Under the pieces are notes generated by a model that was not told where the DNA came from, searched no databases, and saw only the letters and a program-made list of their open reading frames with translations. The translations under genes were made by a program, and so were the position numbers. Positions 26,043 to 35,933 of a stretch of DNA of 35,934 nt are shown one piece after another. Each line of letters opens with the position of its first letter. The first letter of the stretch is position 1. The DNA lies in the NCBI GenBank assembly GCA_963723235.1, contig CAVRPV010000005.1, forward strand, positions 1-35,934, read 5' to 3'. The stretch is from CAIRTM01 sp963723235 (GTDB taxonomy: Bacteria; Desulfobacterota; WTBG01; CAIYCZ01; CAIRTM01).

Positions 26043-28702
26043 ATGAACAGACTGTTTCTCATCGATACCAGCGCGTATTTTTATCGGGCCTATTTCGCCC
26101 TGCCCCCGCTGTCAAATTCGGCCGGGCTTGCCGACCAATGCGATTTACGGCTTCACAACCATGATCTTGAAGCTGCTTGATCAGCATCAGCCCAGCCATA
26201 TCGCGGCCGTGCTCGACCGGCCGGAACCCACCTTCCGGCACAAGGCCTATGATCAGTACAAGGCCAACCGGGCGGTCATGCCCGATGATCTGCAGGTGCA
26301 GATTCCCCACATCAAAGAGGTAATCGAAGCGTTTAATATCCGCGCCGTAGAAAAGGCCGGGTTTGAAGCCGATGACATTATCGGCACGCTTGCCCGCAGG
26401 GCAGAAGCCGAGGGCTGCGAAGTGGTGATTATTTCAGGCGACAAGGATCTCTGCCAACTGATCAGTCCGCAGATAACCATGCTCGATACCATGAAGGATA
26501 AAGTCATGGACAGGGCCGCGGTTGAAGCCAAATATGGCCTGGGTCCCGAGCATATCGTGGATATGCTGGCACTGACGGGTGACTCAAGTGACAATGTTCC
26601 CGGTGTGCCGGGCATCGGCCCCAAAACCGCGCAGAGCCTGCTCGCTCAGTATCGGCAGCCTTGACGGGATCTATGAACACCTTGATGAGGTCACGCAAAA
26701 GAAAGCCCGCTCAGCGCTTGAAGAGCATCGTGAGCAGGCCTATTTGAGCAAACAACTGGTAACGATTGACACGGACGTGCAGATTGACTGCGACTGGCGC
26801 GACTGTACGCTTACGCCGCCTGATGCACCGGCCCTGCAGGAGCTTTATAAAAATTTCGAGTTCACCCGGCTCCAGAAAGCAAGCGCTGCAAATGAACCCC
26901 GCCCGGAGAAAAATTACCGCGCGCTGATTGAGCCGCAGGAGCTGGAACAGCTCTATGAAAAGCTGGGTGCGCTTGAGAGTTTCACGTTTGACTTTGAAAC
27001 GACCTCGCAGTTTCCGATGCTGGCCGACATTGTCGGCATCTCCTTTGCCTGGAGCGATCATGAGGCCGTGTATGTGCCCCTGGCCCATCAGAGTCTCTCA
27101 AACCAGCCCGACCTTGGCGAAGTGCTCAGCCGCCTGAAGCCCATTCTTGAAAACCCGGCCATCGGCAAGGTCGGCCACAATATTAAATACGAATATATCA
27201 TTCTGAAGCGCAATGGAATCGATCTGCAGGGCATCAGCTGCGACACCATGGTGGCATCCTACGTGCTCAACCCCTCGCGCTACCGCCACAACCTTGATGA
27301 TGTGGCCCTTGACCGGCTTAATCACACAATGATTTCATTCAAGGATGTCGCCGGCAGCGGCAAAAAGCAGATAACCTTTGACCTCGTGCCGTTGAAGAGT
27401 GCAGTAGAGTACGCCTGCGAGGACTCCGATATCACCCGCATGCTCTGCGAGCTGCTGCTGCCGCAGGTACGCTCCGATGGCTTTGAGGAGCTGTTTCGCA
27501 ATATGGAAATGCCGCTCGTTGAGGTTCTGGCTGACATTGAAATGGCCGGAGTGAAAATAGATTCGCAACGTCTGGGCGTTCTGTCGCGAGAGTTTCACTC
27601 CCGGCTGGATGAGATTGAGCAGCGTATCTATACGCTCGCAGGCGTGCAGTTCAATATCAATTCCCCCAAGCAGCTCGGAGAGGTGTTGTTTGAAAAACTG
27701 TGTCTGCCGGTTGTCAAGAAAACCAAAACCGGCTACGCAACCGACGTTGACACGCTGAACGAACTGGCGCATATGCATCCCCTGCCAAAGACGGTGCTGG
27801 AATACCGCAGCCTAGCCAAGCTGGTTTCAACCTATGTTGACGCCCTGCCGGAATTGATCAATCCCGCAACCGGGCGCGTGCACACCTCCTACAATCAGAC
27901 CGTGACCGCAACCGGGCGGCTGAGCTCAAGTGATCCGAATTTGCAAAACATTCCGATTCGCACCGAGGAGGGCATCCGCATCCGCGAGGCCTTCGTGGGC
28001 GAGCCGGGCTATAAAATTTTATCTGCCGACTACTCGCAGATTGAGCTTCGCATCCTGGCGCATATGTCCGGCGATGCCATGCTCACTGACGCGTTTCTTA
28101 AAGACGAGGATATTCACGCGCGCACGGCCGCTGAAATCTGGGGCAGTGCGGGCGCGGAGATGGATGCGCAGCGCCGGCGGGACGCCAAGGTGATCAATTT
28201 CGGCATCATCTACGGCATGAGCGCGTACGGGCTCAGCCAGCAATTGGGCATTGCCCCCAAGAAAGCACAGGAATACATCGATCAATATTTTCTGCGCTAC
28301 AAAGGGGTGCAAACTTTTTTTGATACACTGCTGGACAAGGCCCGCGCGAATGAATATGTCGAGACGCTTATGAATCGCAAGCGCTTTTTACCCGATATCA
28401 ATGCCAAAAACCAGCAGGTGCGCAAATTCGCTGAGCGCACCGCCATCAACGCGCCCATTCAGGGCACAGCTGCCGATCTTATCAAGATCGCCATGCTTAA
28501 CATTCACCGCCGCCTGCAGGCAGAAGGCCTGAAGAGCCGCATGATCATGCAGGTGCATGATGAGCTGGTGTTTGAAGTGCCCGAAGCCGAACTGGAACTC
28601 ATGGCCGCGCTGGTCAAGCAGGAAATGGAAAGCGCCTACGCTATGCGCGTGCCGCTGAAAGTTGATGTTGGCTGGGGCGAGACCTGGCGCGACGCGCACT
28701 AA
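26043..28702 (+). CDS. polA: DNA polymerase I with proofreading domain, two frameshifts
   Basis: About 885 residues when two single-base insertions are removed, near 26130 (restoring SNSAGLPTNAIYGF) and near 26652 (restoring LLAQYGSLDGIYEHL). The 5'-3' exonuclease domain has LIDTSAYFYRAYFALP, FEADDIIGTLA, VVIISGDKDLCQL and DNVPGVPGIGPKTA. The 3'-5' proofreading domain keeps its catalytic FDFET (D-x-E) and a tyrosine/aspartate region later on. The polymerase domain shows TGRLSSSDPNLQNIPIR, DYSQIELRILAHMSG (motif A), RRDAKVINFGIIYGMSAYG (motif B, finger helix) and QVHDELVFEV (motif C). All catalytic elements are present, so the breaks look like sequence errors. The start has GGGAGGG upstream. 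Role: Okazaki-fragment maturation and excision repair. Confidence 0.93.
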
Positions 28703-28806
28703 GCTGCTGAGCTTGGGCAAGATAACGGTCGCTGCCCACTATCCCTGGAGTCAAGCCACAGAATTGACTCAAAGAACAATCAAAAAGATTTTTTAAGGAG
28801 CAGGCC

Positions 28807-29185
28807 ATGAAAAAAAAGATAGCCTGCTGCGGGGTTGATTGCGCAGCCTGTGACGCCTACGTGGCCACGCTCAACAATGACGATGAACTGCGGCGCACAA
28901 CTGCGGAGCGCTGGGCGCGCCAGCTCGATGTGCCCGTGGAACCGGAGTATATAAACTGCGACGGCTGCCAGCAGAACAGACGGCCGGCATTTGGGGTATT
29001 GCGATTTCTGCGGTATCCGCACCTGCTGTTTGGAAAAGCAGCACGCGACCTGCGCAGAGTGTGATGAGTATGTGTGCGCGCGTTTGCAAACGGGCTTTGA
29101 ATTTTTGTCCGAAACCCTTGAAAGGGGTCCGCTGAGCGAGCTCGAAGCACACAAAACCCTGGATGCATTGCGGGGGAAGCGATAA
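28807..29185 (+). CDS. DUF3795 cysteine-rich protein, one frameshift
   Basis: About 126 residues. IACCGVDCAACDAYVAT at the N-terminus and INCDGCQQNRRPAF, then YCDFCGIRTCCLEK and TCAECDEYVC, give the cysteine pattern of the DUF3795 family. This is a small metal-binding protein common in anaerobes, with no known reaction. The frame changes near 28990. AGGAG lies seven bases before the ATG. It follows polA by about 100 bases on the same strand. The cysteines probably bind zinc or an iron-sulfur cluster. Confidence 0.78.
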
Positions 29186-29254
29186 AGGCTATATATCGTT
29201 CGCCTTAATCTTTGCCTGATACACTGAGTCCGCCATGAATGTTGGGACGGCTAT

Positions 29255-30514
29255 ATGAACGATCGGAATCAGGGCCTGCGCCTGCATTACGGTATTGTCG
29301 TGCTTGCGCTCATCGTGCTTGCTGTGTTCAGCGCGCTGGGGCTCGCGCGCTTCGGCTACACCAGCATCCTGCCTGCCATGCAGCAGGGCCTTGGACTTTC
29401 AAACACACAGACCGGCCAGCTGCAAACACTGAATCTTCTGGGCTATCTGCTCGCCGTTGTGCCTGCCGGCCTTCTTGCCGCCCGTTTTGGCCCCCGCGTT
29501 GTTATCGCGGTTTCCCTTTTGGTGGTGGCCCTTGCAATGATTCTCACGGGGCTGGTGCCTACGTTCGGCTCAGCCTGTTTCGGGCGTTTCCTTGCAGGTC
29601 TCGGCGGTGCCGGCGCAAATATTCCGGCCATGGGTCTGGTGTCCGCATGGTTCGGGTCGCGCAGGCGTGGCCTTGCCTCCGGCATCGGCGTGACCGGATC
29701 GAGCCTGGGTCTGATGATAACCGGGCCGCTTGTTCCCGCGATTATCGCTGCCGGTGGCGCTGATGGATGGCGCATGAGCTGGTATGTGCTCGGCGCGCTG
29801 GGATTGGTGGCCTGTGGACTCTGTGCAATCTTTTTACGCAACCGTCCGGAAGAGTTGTCTTTGGCGCCGCTTGGAGAGAGTGCGGGTGAACAGGCCCGGC
29901 GCAATGCTGAAAAAGTTTCTTCGCCTTTGAACTGGCACCGGGTATACCGGTCGCGCATGCTATGGCAGCTTGCTTTGATCTACTGTGCCTTCGGGTTCTC
30001 CTACATAATCTATGCGACCTTTTTTATCGGTCATTTGGTGCGGGATGGTGCTTTTACGCCTGCAGCGGCCGGTATGCTCTGGATGCAGGTCGGCTTTGTG
30101 TCTTTGCCCAGCGGTTTTATCTGGGGCAGCATTTCTGATCGGTTTGGCAGAAAGATCGTGCTCGTATGCGTATTCACGCTTCAGGCACTTGCATTCGTCC
30201 TGTTCGGCCGCAGCCACGCCCTGCCCATGGTCTATGCAAGTGCAGCCCTGTTTGCCCTCACTGCCTGGAGTATTCCGGCGCTCATGGCCGCACTTGCCGG
30301 CGACACATTCGGAGCGCGCCTTGCCCCGGCAGCGCTTGGCCTGATGACGATTATCTTCGGTGTCGGGCAGGCTTTGGGGCCCTGGTGCGCCGGCGCACTT
30401 GCCGATGCGACGAATTCATATTCAATCGCGTTCGTGATTGCCGGTGCGGTTGCCCTGGTTGTTGGAGCCGGGGGAGCGCTTGCCATGCGCGCGACTAAAA
30501 GGCCTGATAGGTAG
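29255..30514 (+). CDS. major facilitator superfamily transporter
   Basis: A 419-residue protein with twelve hydrophobic segments in two halves. ARFGYTSILPAMQQGLGLS in the first span and loop, GLLAARFGPRVV in the 2-3 loop and WGSISDRFGRKIVL in the equivalent loop of the second half are MFS signatures (G-x-x-x-D/R-RxGR). The N-terminal pattern resembles YbfB/YjiJ-type transporters. The substrate is not predictable. Only a weak ribosome site (GGGA) is seen. The gene is intact, and is convergent with a sulfotransferase gene. Confidence 0.85.
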   Translation: MNDRNQGLRLHYGIVVLALIVLAVFSALGLARFGYTSILPAMQQGLGLSNTQTGQLQTLNLLGYLLAVVPAGLLAARFGPRVVIAVSLLVVALAMILTGLVPTFGSACFGRFLAGLGGAGANIPAMGLVSAWFGSRRRGLASGIGVTGSSLGLMITGPLVPAIIAAGGADGWRMSWYVLGALGLVACGLCAIFLRNRPEELSLAPLGESAGEQARRNAEKVSSPLNWHRVYRSRMLWQLALIYCAFGFSYIIYATFFIGHLVRDGAFTPAAAGMLWMQVGFVSLPSGFIWGSISDRFGRKIVLVCVFTLQALAFVLFGRSHALPMVYASAALFALTAWSIPALMAALAGDTFGARLAPAALGLMTIIFGVGQALGPWCAGALADATNSYSIAFVIAGAVALVVGAGGALAMRATKRPDR

Positions 30515-30581
30515 GGGCTGGGGCGGCAATATGCATCCCCGCGATACATTCTGTAATATCGAACACGCACGCGTTTATAAT

Positions 30582-30601
30582 CCGCCCGGCAGACCGGGCG
30601 G
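30582..30601. terminator. perfect 8-bp hairpin between convergent genes
   Basis: CCGCCCGG and CCGGGCGG pair over CAGA. It lies between the ends of the MFS and sulfotransferase genes, where a bidirectional terminator would be expected, but no T-run flanks it on either strand. Confidence 0.4.
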
Positions 30602-30641
30602 AAAGCAGTGCGCCTCCGGCTGATTGTGCGGCAATCCCGGT

Positions 30642-31445
30642 CTATGTCCGGCCGCGCAGTATCAGGCAACGCATTTTATTTAAGTTACGGTATATTCCGT
30701 GGTTATAGAACCGCGTCAACTTATACCGGACGGGGCAGGCTGAAGGCTGTTGTGCCGGTTTATCTCCCTCGTGCCCCACGAGTCCTGCCTGTGTGCAATA
30801 AACAGGATAGAGCTCGTCTCGCACGAAGGCGTACAGCGCCAGATCGTGCTGGTTGCCCCTGCTGAGCAGGTCACGGTCCGCGGCGCTGTTCAATATTTCC
30901 TGTTTTGCTTTGTTATCTTTGGCAACATGCAGCGGCCTGTACTGCAGTGTAAGGGGATACGGGAAAATCTTCTGCAGAATGCGCATGGACTCATCAAAGC
31001 GTTCCATTAACCCCACGAAAAAAAATCTGCTCTTTAATATTTCCTTTGCTTTTTCGACGTCTGGAACTCCGGCGATATGGCGAACCTGATAGTCGGTATT
31101 TCTTTGATCGTGCATAAACTCCTCAAATGTGATGTCTCTGCCCAAGCGACGCTGAGCGCGCTTCACGTGCTGGTAGTGCGAGAGACAGCGCTGCAGAGGA
31201 TCGCGAAGCATCGTGAAATAATTAATCGACACAGGAAGATCATCCACCCAGGGCCGCAATGAGTGCCCCGTAATGGAGTTGATCCCCCAAAAGAAAACTT
31301 TTTGCACGAACGCGATGTCACCGGCTTCAGCAACGGCACGGCGGCGCTTCGGCAGCAGATCGCAATGCCGCAACCAGGAGGAATTGCGCAAAATAAATTT
31401 GACGGTGGTGCCGCCCGTTTTATTAATGTGAACGAACCCGACCAT
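30642..31445 (-). CDS. sulfotransferase (carbohydrate 2-O-type family)
   Basis: A 267-residue protein. VGFVHINKTGGTT (residues 2-14) is the 5'-phosphosulfate loop that binds PAPS. ITGHS (58-62) corresponds to the catalytic histidine region of heparan 2-O-sulfotransferase-like enzymes. MLRDPLQRCLSHYQH (79-93) is the 3'-phosphate-binding motif. There is no signal peptide or membrane span, so it acts in the cytosol on a lipid-linked or core sugar. AAGGAG lies about 11 bases before the ATG. It is the last of five minus-strand genes, 23 bases after the previous one. Sulfation of LPS core or another surface glycan is inferred from the neighbours. Confidence 0.82.
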   Translation of the reverse strand: MVGFVHINKTGGTTVKFILRNSSWLRHCDLLPKRRRAVAEAGDIAFVQKVFFWGINSITGHSLRPWVDDLPVSINYFTMLRDPLQRCLSHYQHVKRAQRRLGRDITFEEFMHDQRNTDYQVRHIAGVPDVEKAKEILKSRFFFVGLMERFDESMRILQKIFPYPLTLQYRPLHVAKDNKAKQEILNSAADRDLLSRGNQHDLALYAFVRDELYPVYCTQAGLVGHEGDKPAQQPSACPVRYKLTRFYNHGIYRNLNKMRCLILRGRT

Positions 31446-31468
31446 GGTTCCAAAATCTCCTTACGCAC

Positions 31469-32278
31469 TCAAAGGTAGCCATAGCGCTTCAAGGTGCTGC
31501 TGACTGCATTCTCAATTTCCATGATTTTCGCGGGGTCTTCGCTTTTATATTGCCCGATCTTGCCGATGTCCAACTGCCTGGTAATGTAGCGCTCGCAGCG
31601 GTCGGTCATGGGGATTTTCAGAAAATCACACAGGCCCTGCATGGATGCCATCGGTTGCCGGCACATATCTTCAAAGCGTACATCAAAGACCTGATCAGCA
31701 TGCAGGGTTTTGCGAAATTCATCAAACTGATCAACCTGGAAAGCCCAGGACAGCCCTGCCTGCAGATGATGGGGCAGGCCCATGGCACCGATGTGCGAAA
31801 GCAGTTTTTTGCCCAGTTTTCGTTTGGGGTCATCAGTTAAATGTTTTTTGAAGGCCAGATCGCGCCCGTCGCGGACCATATGAATATAGCGCGCCTGCGG
31901 AAAGGTCCTGGCTACATAGGCACCGATCAGATAGGTTTCAGGAAACTTCCAGCCCCAGGGTGTCTGCGGGGAGCCGATTGTTGTATAATACCGGAACACG
32001 GCATTTTGAAAACGGATCAGGTCTTTTTCTAGTACGGTATCCGGTGGGCAGGGAGGAAGATTGCGGGTGGCAATCTTCTTGATGGTGCGGGTAAATGTCC
32101 GGTCATCGGCATCGCCTGTTGCGGCACTGGTACCGAGTTGAATGTTAAGATGCATGCAGGCAAAAGACAGTACCCGTGTCCCCGAATGCCCCCGTCCCAT
32201 AAGCAGCGCCGGTTGCAATGCAGACAAAAAGTCGGCCTGTTCTTTGATCTCCCGGCGACTGGTCCACCATGAAAACAT
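31469..32278 (-). CDS. sulfotransferase (second, unrelated subfamily)
   Basis: A 269-residue protein from the ATG at 32278, chosen because AAGAGG lies six bases before it. GRGHSGTRVL (about 28-37) is the PAPS 5'-phosphosulfate loop, and YIHMVRDGRDLAF (about 131-143) is the 3'-phosphate-binding segment. The C-terminal half has FEDMCRQPMASMQGLCDFLKIP, typical of the sulfotransferase 3 family. It lacks membrane spans. It differs clearly in motif form from the next gene, so two different sulfation steps or positions are likely. It lies between the GT4 gene and the other sulfotransferase. Confidence 0.8.
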   Translation of the reverse strand: MFSWWTSRREIKEQADFLSALQPALLMGRGHSGTRVLSFACMHLNIQLGTSAATGDADDRTFTRTIKKIATRNLPPCPPDTVLEKDLIRFQNAVFRYYTTIGSPQTPWGWKFPETYLIGAYVARTFPQARYIHMVRDGRDLAFKKHLTDDPKRKLGKKLLSHIGAMGLPHHLQAGLSWAFQVDQFDEFRKTLHADQVFDVRFEDMCRQPMASMQGLCDFLKIPMTDRCERYITRQLDIGKIGQYKSEDPAKIMEIENAVSSTLKRYGYL

Positions 32279-32320
32279 CATCAACCTCTTGAAAAAACAC
32301 CGCGCACATGCAGGTGTTTA

Positions 32321-33449
32321 TTAATCGCAGACAGCAGAGTGAAGTATCTGTTCAAGCTTGTCCAGGGACTTCTGGAAATCGAACAATTCCAGAGCCCGGC
32401 TTCTACCCTTTCGGCCCATCTCCTGTGCCTCTGCAGGGTGTGTTCGCAGCTGCTCAACGGCTTCAGCCAGCTTAAGCATATCATAGGGCGGGATCAGATA
32501 GCCGGTTTTGCCATCCGCGACTATCTCGGGATTACTGCTGGTATTAAAAGCAATGACCGGCAACCCGCACAGCATTGCTTCTATCAGGACATATCCAAAC
32601 CCTTCCCAGTGCGATGTTAAAATGAAAACATCGAGCGTGTTCAGGAAACTTTTGATATCGCGGACAAACCCTTCCCATTGAATACAGTCCTGCAGGTTTT
32701 TTGCGCGTGTCTGAGATGCAAGGTCTTCACGCAATTCTCCATCACCGGCAACGCGTATTGTAAATGACACTGCCCTGTCCCGCAAGTTTTCAGCGAGTTC
32801 AATCAGGTGGTGCTGCGCTTTCTGTTGTGACAAACGCCCGGCATTGCCGATAACAAAAGGCCGGTCCGTCAGGTTTTTTTTCTCTGCCGGTGAAAATGTG
32901 CCGGTGTCAATTCCGTTGTAAAGCACCGTTATTTTTTTCTTGGCAATTTCCGGATTACAACAGGTAAGCGTATTTGTGGTTTCTTCTGAATTTGAAATAA
33001 TTTCCGTAACAACGTTTTTAAAAATATACCGGTTTAAAAAAGTGTTTTTCACCGGGATTGCACTGCCTCTGCGGTAAATCCTGTGCCGGACGCCTGCTTT
33101 TTTTGCAGCCAAACCACCGGCCTTCATATCCCGGGCAAGGTTACAGATAACCAGCCCTGTTGCGGTTTGCGAGCAGTATTTTTTTTATTTTCCTGAGATG
33201 GAAGCTGTTAAGAAATGAAAAATTATTCAGCGTTAATCCAAAAACCTGAATACCTGCTTCAAGGGCTTTTTTATGCAGGGGACTTTCCTTGTAGGCAATA
33301 ATGCAAACCCTGTAGCCACGATCCCGCAATCCGCAGGCATAGTCAAAATGCCATTTCTCTCCTCCGCCCCACGCTTTGTTCGTGTTGAAAAAGCAGATTG
33401 TTTTATTTTTTATCTCGTGCGGCTCTGTTTTTTTCATATAATTTTGCAT
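32321..33449 (-). CDS. glycosyltransferase family 4, one frameshift
   Basis: About 376 residues. The N-terminal acceptor domain begins KTICFFNTNKAWGGGEKWHF, with the G-G-E sugar-transferase loop. The frame changes near 33140, joining LLANRN to ATGLVICNLARD. The donor domain has FVIGNAGRLSQQKAQHHLIE, IQWEGFVRDI and the E-x7-E motif in HWEGFGYVLIEAMLCGLPVIA, with PEIVADGKTGYL after it. This is a GT-B retaining transferase using a nucleotide sugar, as in LPS core assembly. It has no signal peptide. GAG precedes the start closely, and the gene lies 56 bases after the GT2 gene end. Confidence 0.82.
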
Positions 33450-33505
33450 ATCTCAAAAATATTGCATGCGCTGAATTTGCACTGATTATGAGCCCATACC
33501 ATCCA

Positions 33506-34175
33506 TCAAGGAAACCAGCCTTGTAATACGTAACTTTTGAAGAATTTAAACAATGGCTCCAGCATGAGTCGCAGTAGATTTATTTTTTCCCCTTTTCTGA
33601 AAAGCCCTTCGGCCTTTATTTCGGAGAATTTATTAATCTGTGCGACGTGTTCTGCAATGGAATTAAAGGTATAGTGCAGAAGATCTCCAGGTATGTGCCG
33701 GGTTGTTGCATCAGGGGCCATTATGATTCTGTCATGCGGGTTTATGCCGCCCCATGATGGCTTTCCTTCGGTCAAACAAACGCTGATTTCCTGTCAGGAT
33801 ACCAGCCGCTGTGTCTGATCCATTGCCCGCAATAGCAGGTCAGGCGATTGCATTCGTGCCCGTCATGCTTCCAGTCTTTCTTGATCGCTGCAATACTGGC
33901 CTCAAGTTCAGGGCTGAGGGCTTCATCGGCATCAAGCGAGAGGATATAATCATGTTTGGCCTGGGACAGGGCAAAATTTTTCTGTTCAATATGTCCTTCA
34001 AACGCATGCTGACATAAAGGTTGCACCGTAGTTTTTGCAGATGCTTTCTGTTGTGTCTGTGGAGAAGGAGTCAACAACAAGTATCTCGTCCGCAACCCTG
34101 CTGACGGATTCAATGCAGCGCGCAATGTTTTTTTCTTCGTTATACGTAATAATTACAGCTGAATAGTGACGGCAT
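33506..34175 (-). CDS. glycosyltransferase family 2, LPS core type, several frameshifts
   Basis: Read across frames it gives SAVIITYNEEKNIARCIESV (GT-A donor site), ILVVDSFSTDTT, HAFEGHIEQKNFAL, YILSLDADEALSP (DxD-type metal site), SGWYPDR, RLFDRRKA and WGGINPHDRI. This closely follows the WaaE/KdtX-type transferases that add a sugar to LPS core heptose or Kdo; that subclass is inferred from the EQKNFAL and DADE region. Frame changes fall near 34160, 34012, 33790 and 33770. The proposed start ATG at 34175 lies 23 bases inside the end of the kinase gene. With the breaks repaired it would be about 223 residues, short of the usual 250-260, so the C-terminal end could also be damaged or truncated. 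Confidence 0.75.
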
Positions 34176-35803
34176 GGTCTCTGCTTACTTTTTTAAGTGT
34201 CAGTCCGTAGGCTTTTGTGCCTTTGGTGCGGCTGATTGCCAGTATGCGCTCAAAGTAGCGTTTGCGTTCAGTATAACAGGCTGCTGTTCCGGAGTACATT
34301 CGAAAAAACCGCAGGCGGTCGCGCAGGGTCATGACATCAGCCACCGATGCGTTGATCTGTGCCAGATTGTTGGCGCGGCGCTCAAACGTAAGGGGCCGTG
34401 AAAAAGAAACCCGGTCAAGATCGATAAAAAAGAAATCCCATGATGCGGCATGCGCGCGCACCAGGATATTGTTTGACTTTAAATCACCGTGGTAAATACC
34501 CTGAGCGTGCAATCTGGCTATGGTGTGCGCCAGAGAACGGATAAATTGTTTTTTGTCGGGCTGCGACCACTGGCGCCCCGTAATATAGGTATTGAGCTCC
34601 GGAGCATGGTCCAGCCAGCGGCAGATATAATAATTCTCCCGCAGTATAGGCCCGAAGCGCTTTTCAATGATGGCCAGGGGCTGCGGAGTCAGCAGTCCGC
34701 GCACAATAAGTCCATTGGCGGCAATCCAGGATTTTAGCGCACGCGATGTACGAAACAGATTTACCAGGGCATAGACCGGGCCGCGAAAACGATAGCCCTT
34801 TACGCACAGTGTTTGTCCGGCGCTGACATGCGTGGTAAGCATTGATTTGGATGTTTTTTTTATGATCGCCAGTCGTCGTTTTCGCTCAGGTGGCGCGCAA
34901 TCAGGGCCCGGGCAGCTGCATGACCAAAATCGCGTCGTCCGCAATAGCGTTCTTTCCATGTCCGGGCGACTTCAAAAACGGTGCTTTTCAGCACGCAGCG
35001 CCTGGAGCGGCTTATGATCTGGCGGGCCTTAATCCGGGCGCTTTTGTCATTGATGCGGCGCACGAATTCTGGCAGGGACATGGCTGACAAGCTGCGTGGC
35101 GATAATATTCCTGTGCAAAGCGCAGGCGGTGCAGTGCGTGAAGCCGGAAGTGAATTGGCAAGCTTGGCACAATCGGTAATGATCATGGAAAGCCCGAGTT
35201 TTTTACGCAGCCTCGCTTTATGCAGATCAATGAGAAACAGCTCGAAGCTCCCCTGCCCGGTTGGGCGAACCATGATGTTGCCGGCATGATAATCGCGGGA
35301 AAAAACACCTGCCGCATGCATGGCAGCACTGAGCCGGGCCAGCTGCCGCGTAAGTTCAAATCTCTGTGGGGCAGGCAGGGCGCACCATGCGTTAAATTCA
35401 TTCAAGGGCTGTGCGTCGTCAAGAGCCTGTATAATCAGGCAGGCTGTCTCAAGCATGCCACATTTGCGTTTTTCAAAAAAAGCAAGCGCCCGAGGGCAGG
35501 GAAGGCCCTTTTTTCAAGCGCACGTAAATTGCGCCACTCCTCCAGCGCTTTGGACGGCACGAACAGATGCCTGATACGCTGGATTACCGCGGGTTTTTTG
35601 AACCATTTCACAAACAGACGCGGGCAGCCCGGCACGCCCGATTCAAGGAGAAAAGCGCTTCGCACATTGTTGTCCTTAATAAACGGCACGCCCGGATTAA
35701 TTGTCGCACCGCGAACAAGATTTTCAATCCCGGCAAGTGCTTCCGGCGGCATTTCGTCGATAGCTGTCCAGGTAATGGATGTGCCGGAGATTTTTTTTAC
35801 CAT
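34153..35803 (-). CDS. tandem LPS-kinase-like (InaA/WaaP/Kdo kinase) protein, two frameshifts
   Basis: About 549 residues with two protein-kinase-like domains in a row. The first has FIKDNNVRSAFLLE, FVKWFKKPAV (possible lysine), RDYHAGNIMVRP (catalytic loop) and LFLIDLHKAR (metal-binding Asp). A connecting part follows with RCVLKSTVFEVARTWK. The second has CVKGYRFRG (lysine), IYHGDLKSNNILV (catalytic loop) and FFFIDLDRVSF. Frame changes occur in a T-run near 35478 and an A-run near 34862; after repair the sequence reads continuously, which is why I treat them as one gene. Such proteins phosphorylate heptose or Kdo of the LPS inner core. Two separate adjacent kinase genes is the alternative if the second break is real. 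It heads the minus-strand operon. Confidence 0.75.
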
Positions 35804-35848
35804 GGATTCGTCATGCGCACGGTTAAACTGGCAGTCTGGTTATAATTT

Positions 35849-35858
35849 ATTGTATTCA
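35849..35858 (-). repeat. TGAATACAAT box, copy 3
   Basis: The same 10-mer as at 2737 and 25730, here 46 bases before the kinase start and inside the transcript predicted from the promoter at 35905-35933. Confidence 0.35.
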
Positions 35859-35904
35859 TTGGTGCAGGAGTTCGCACAGTCATTGTACCCCGTGAAACGC
35901 GGAA

Positions 35905-35933
35905 AGTATAGGTTTGCGGTAATGGTGTGTCAA
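35905..35933 (-). promoter_or_regulatory. near-consensus sigma-70 promoter of the LPS-core operon
   Basis: On the minus strand TTGACA (35928-35933), exactly 17 bases, then TATACT (35905-35910). A start site near 35898 would leave a leader of about 95 bases before the kinase start codon. It is the best promoter match in the window. Confidence 0.65.

Noticed and set aside
25817..26062. Reading frame of 81 codons on the minus strand
   Set aside because: It is mostly translation of the palindromic repeat and overlaps the polA start; no ribosome site and no protein-like pattern.
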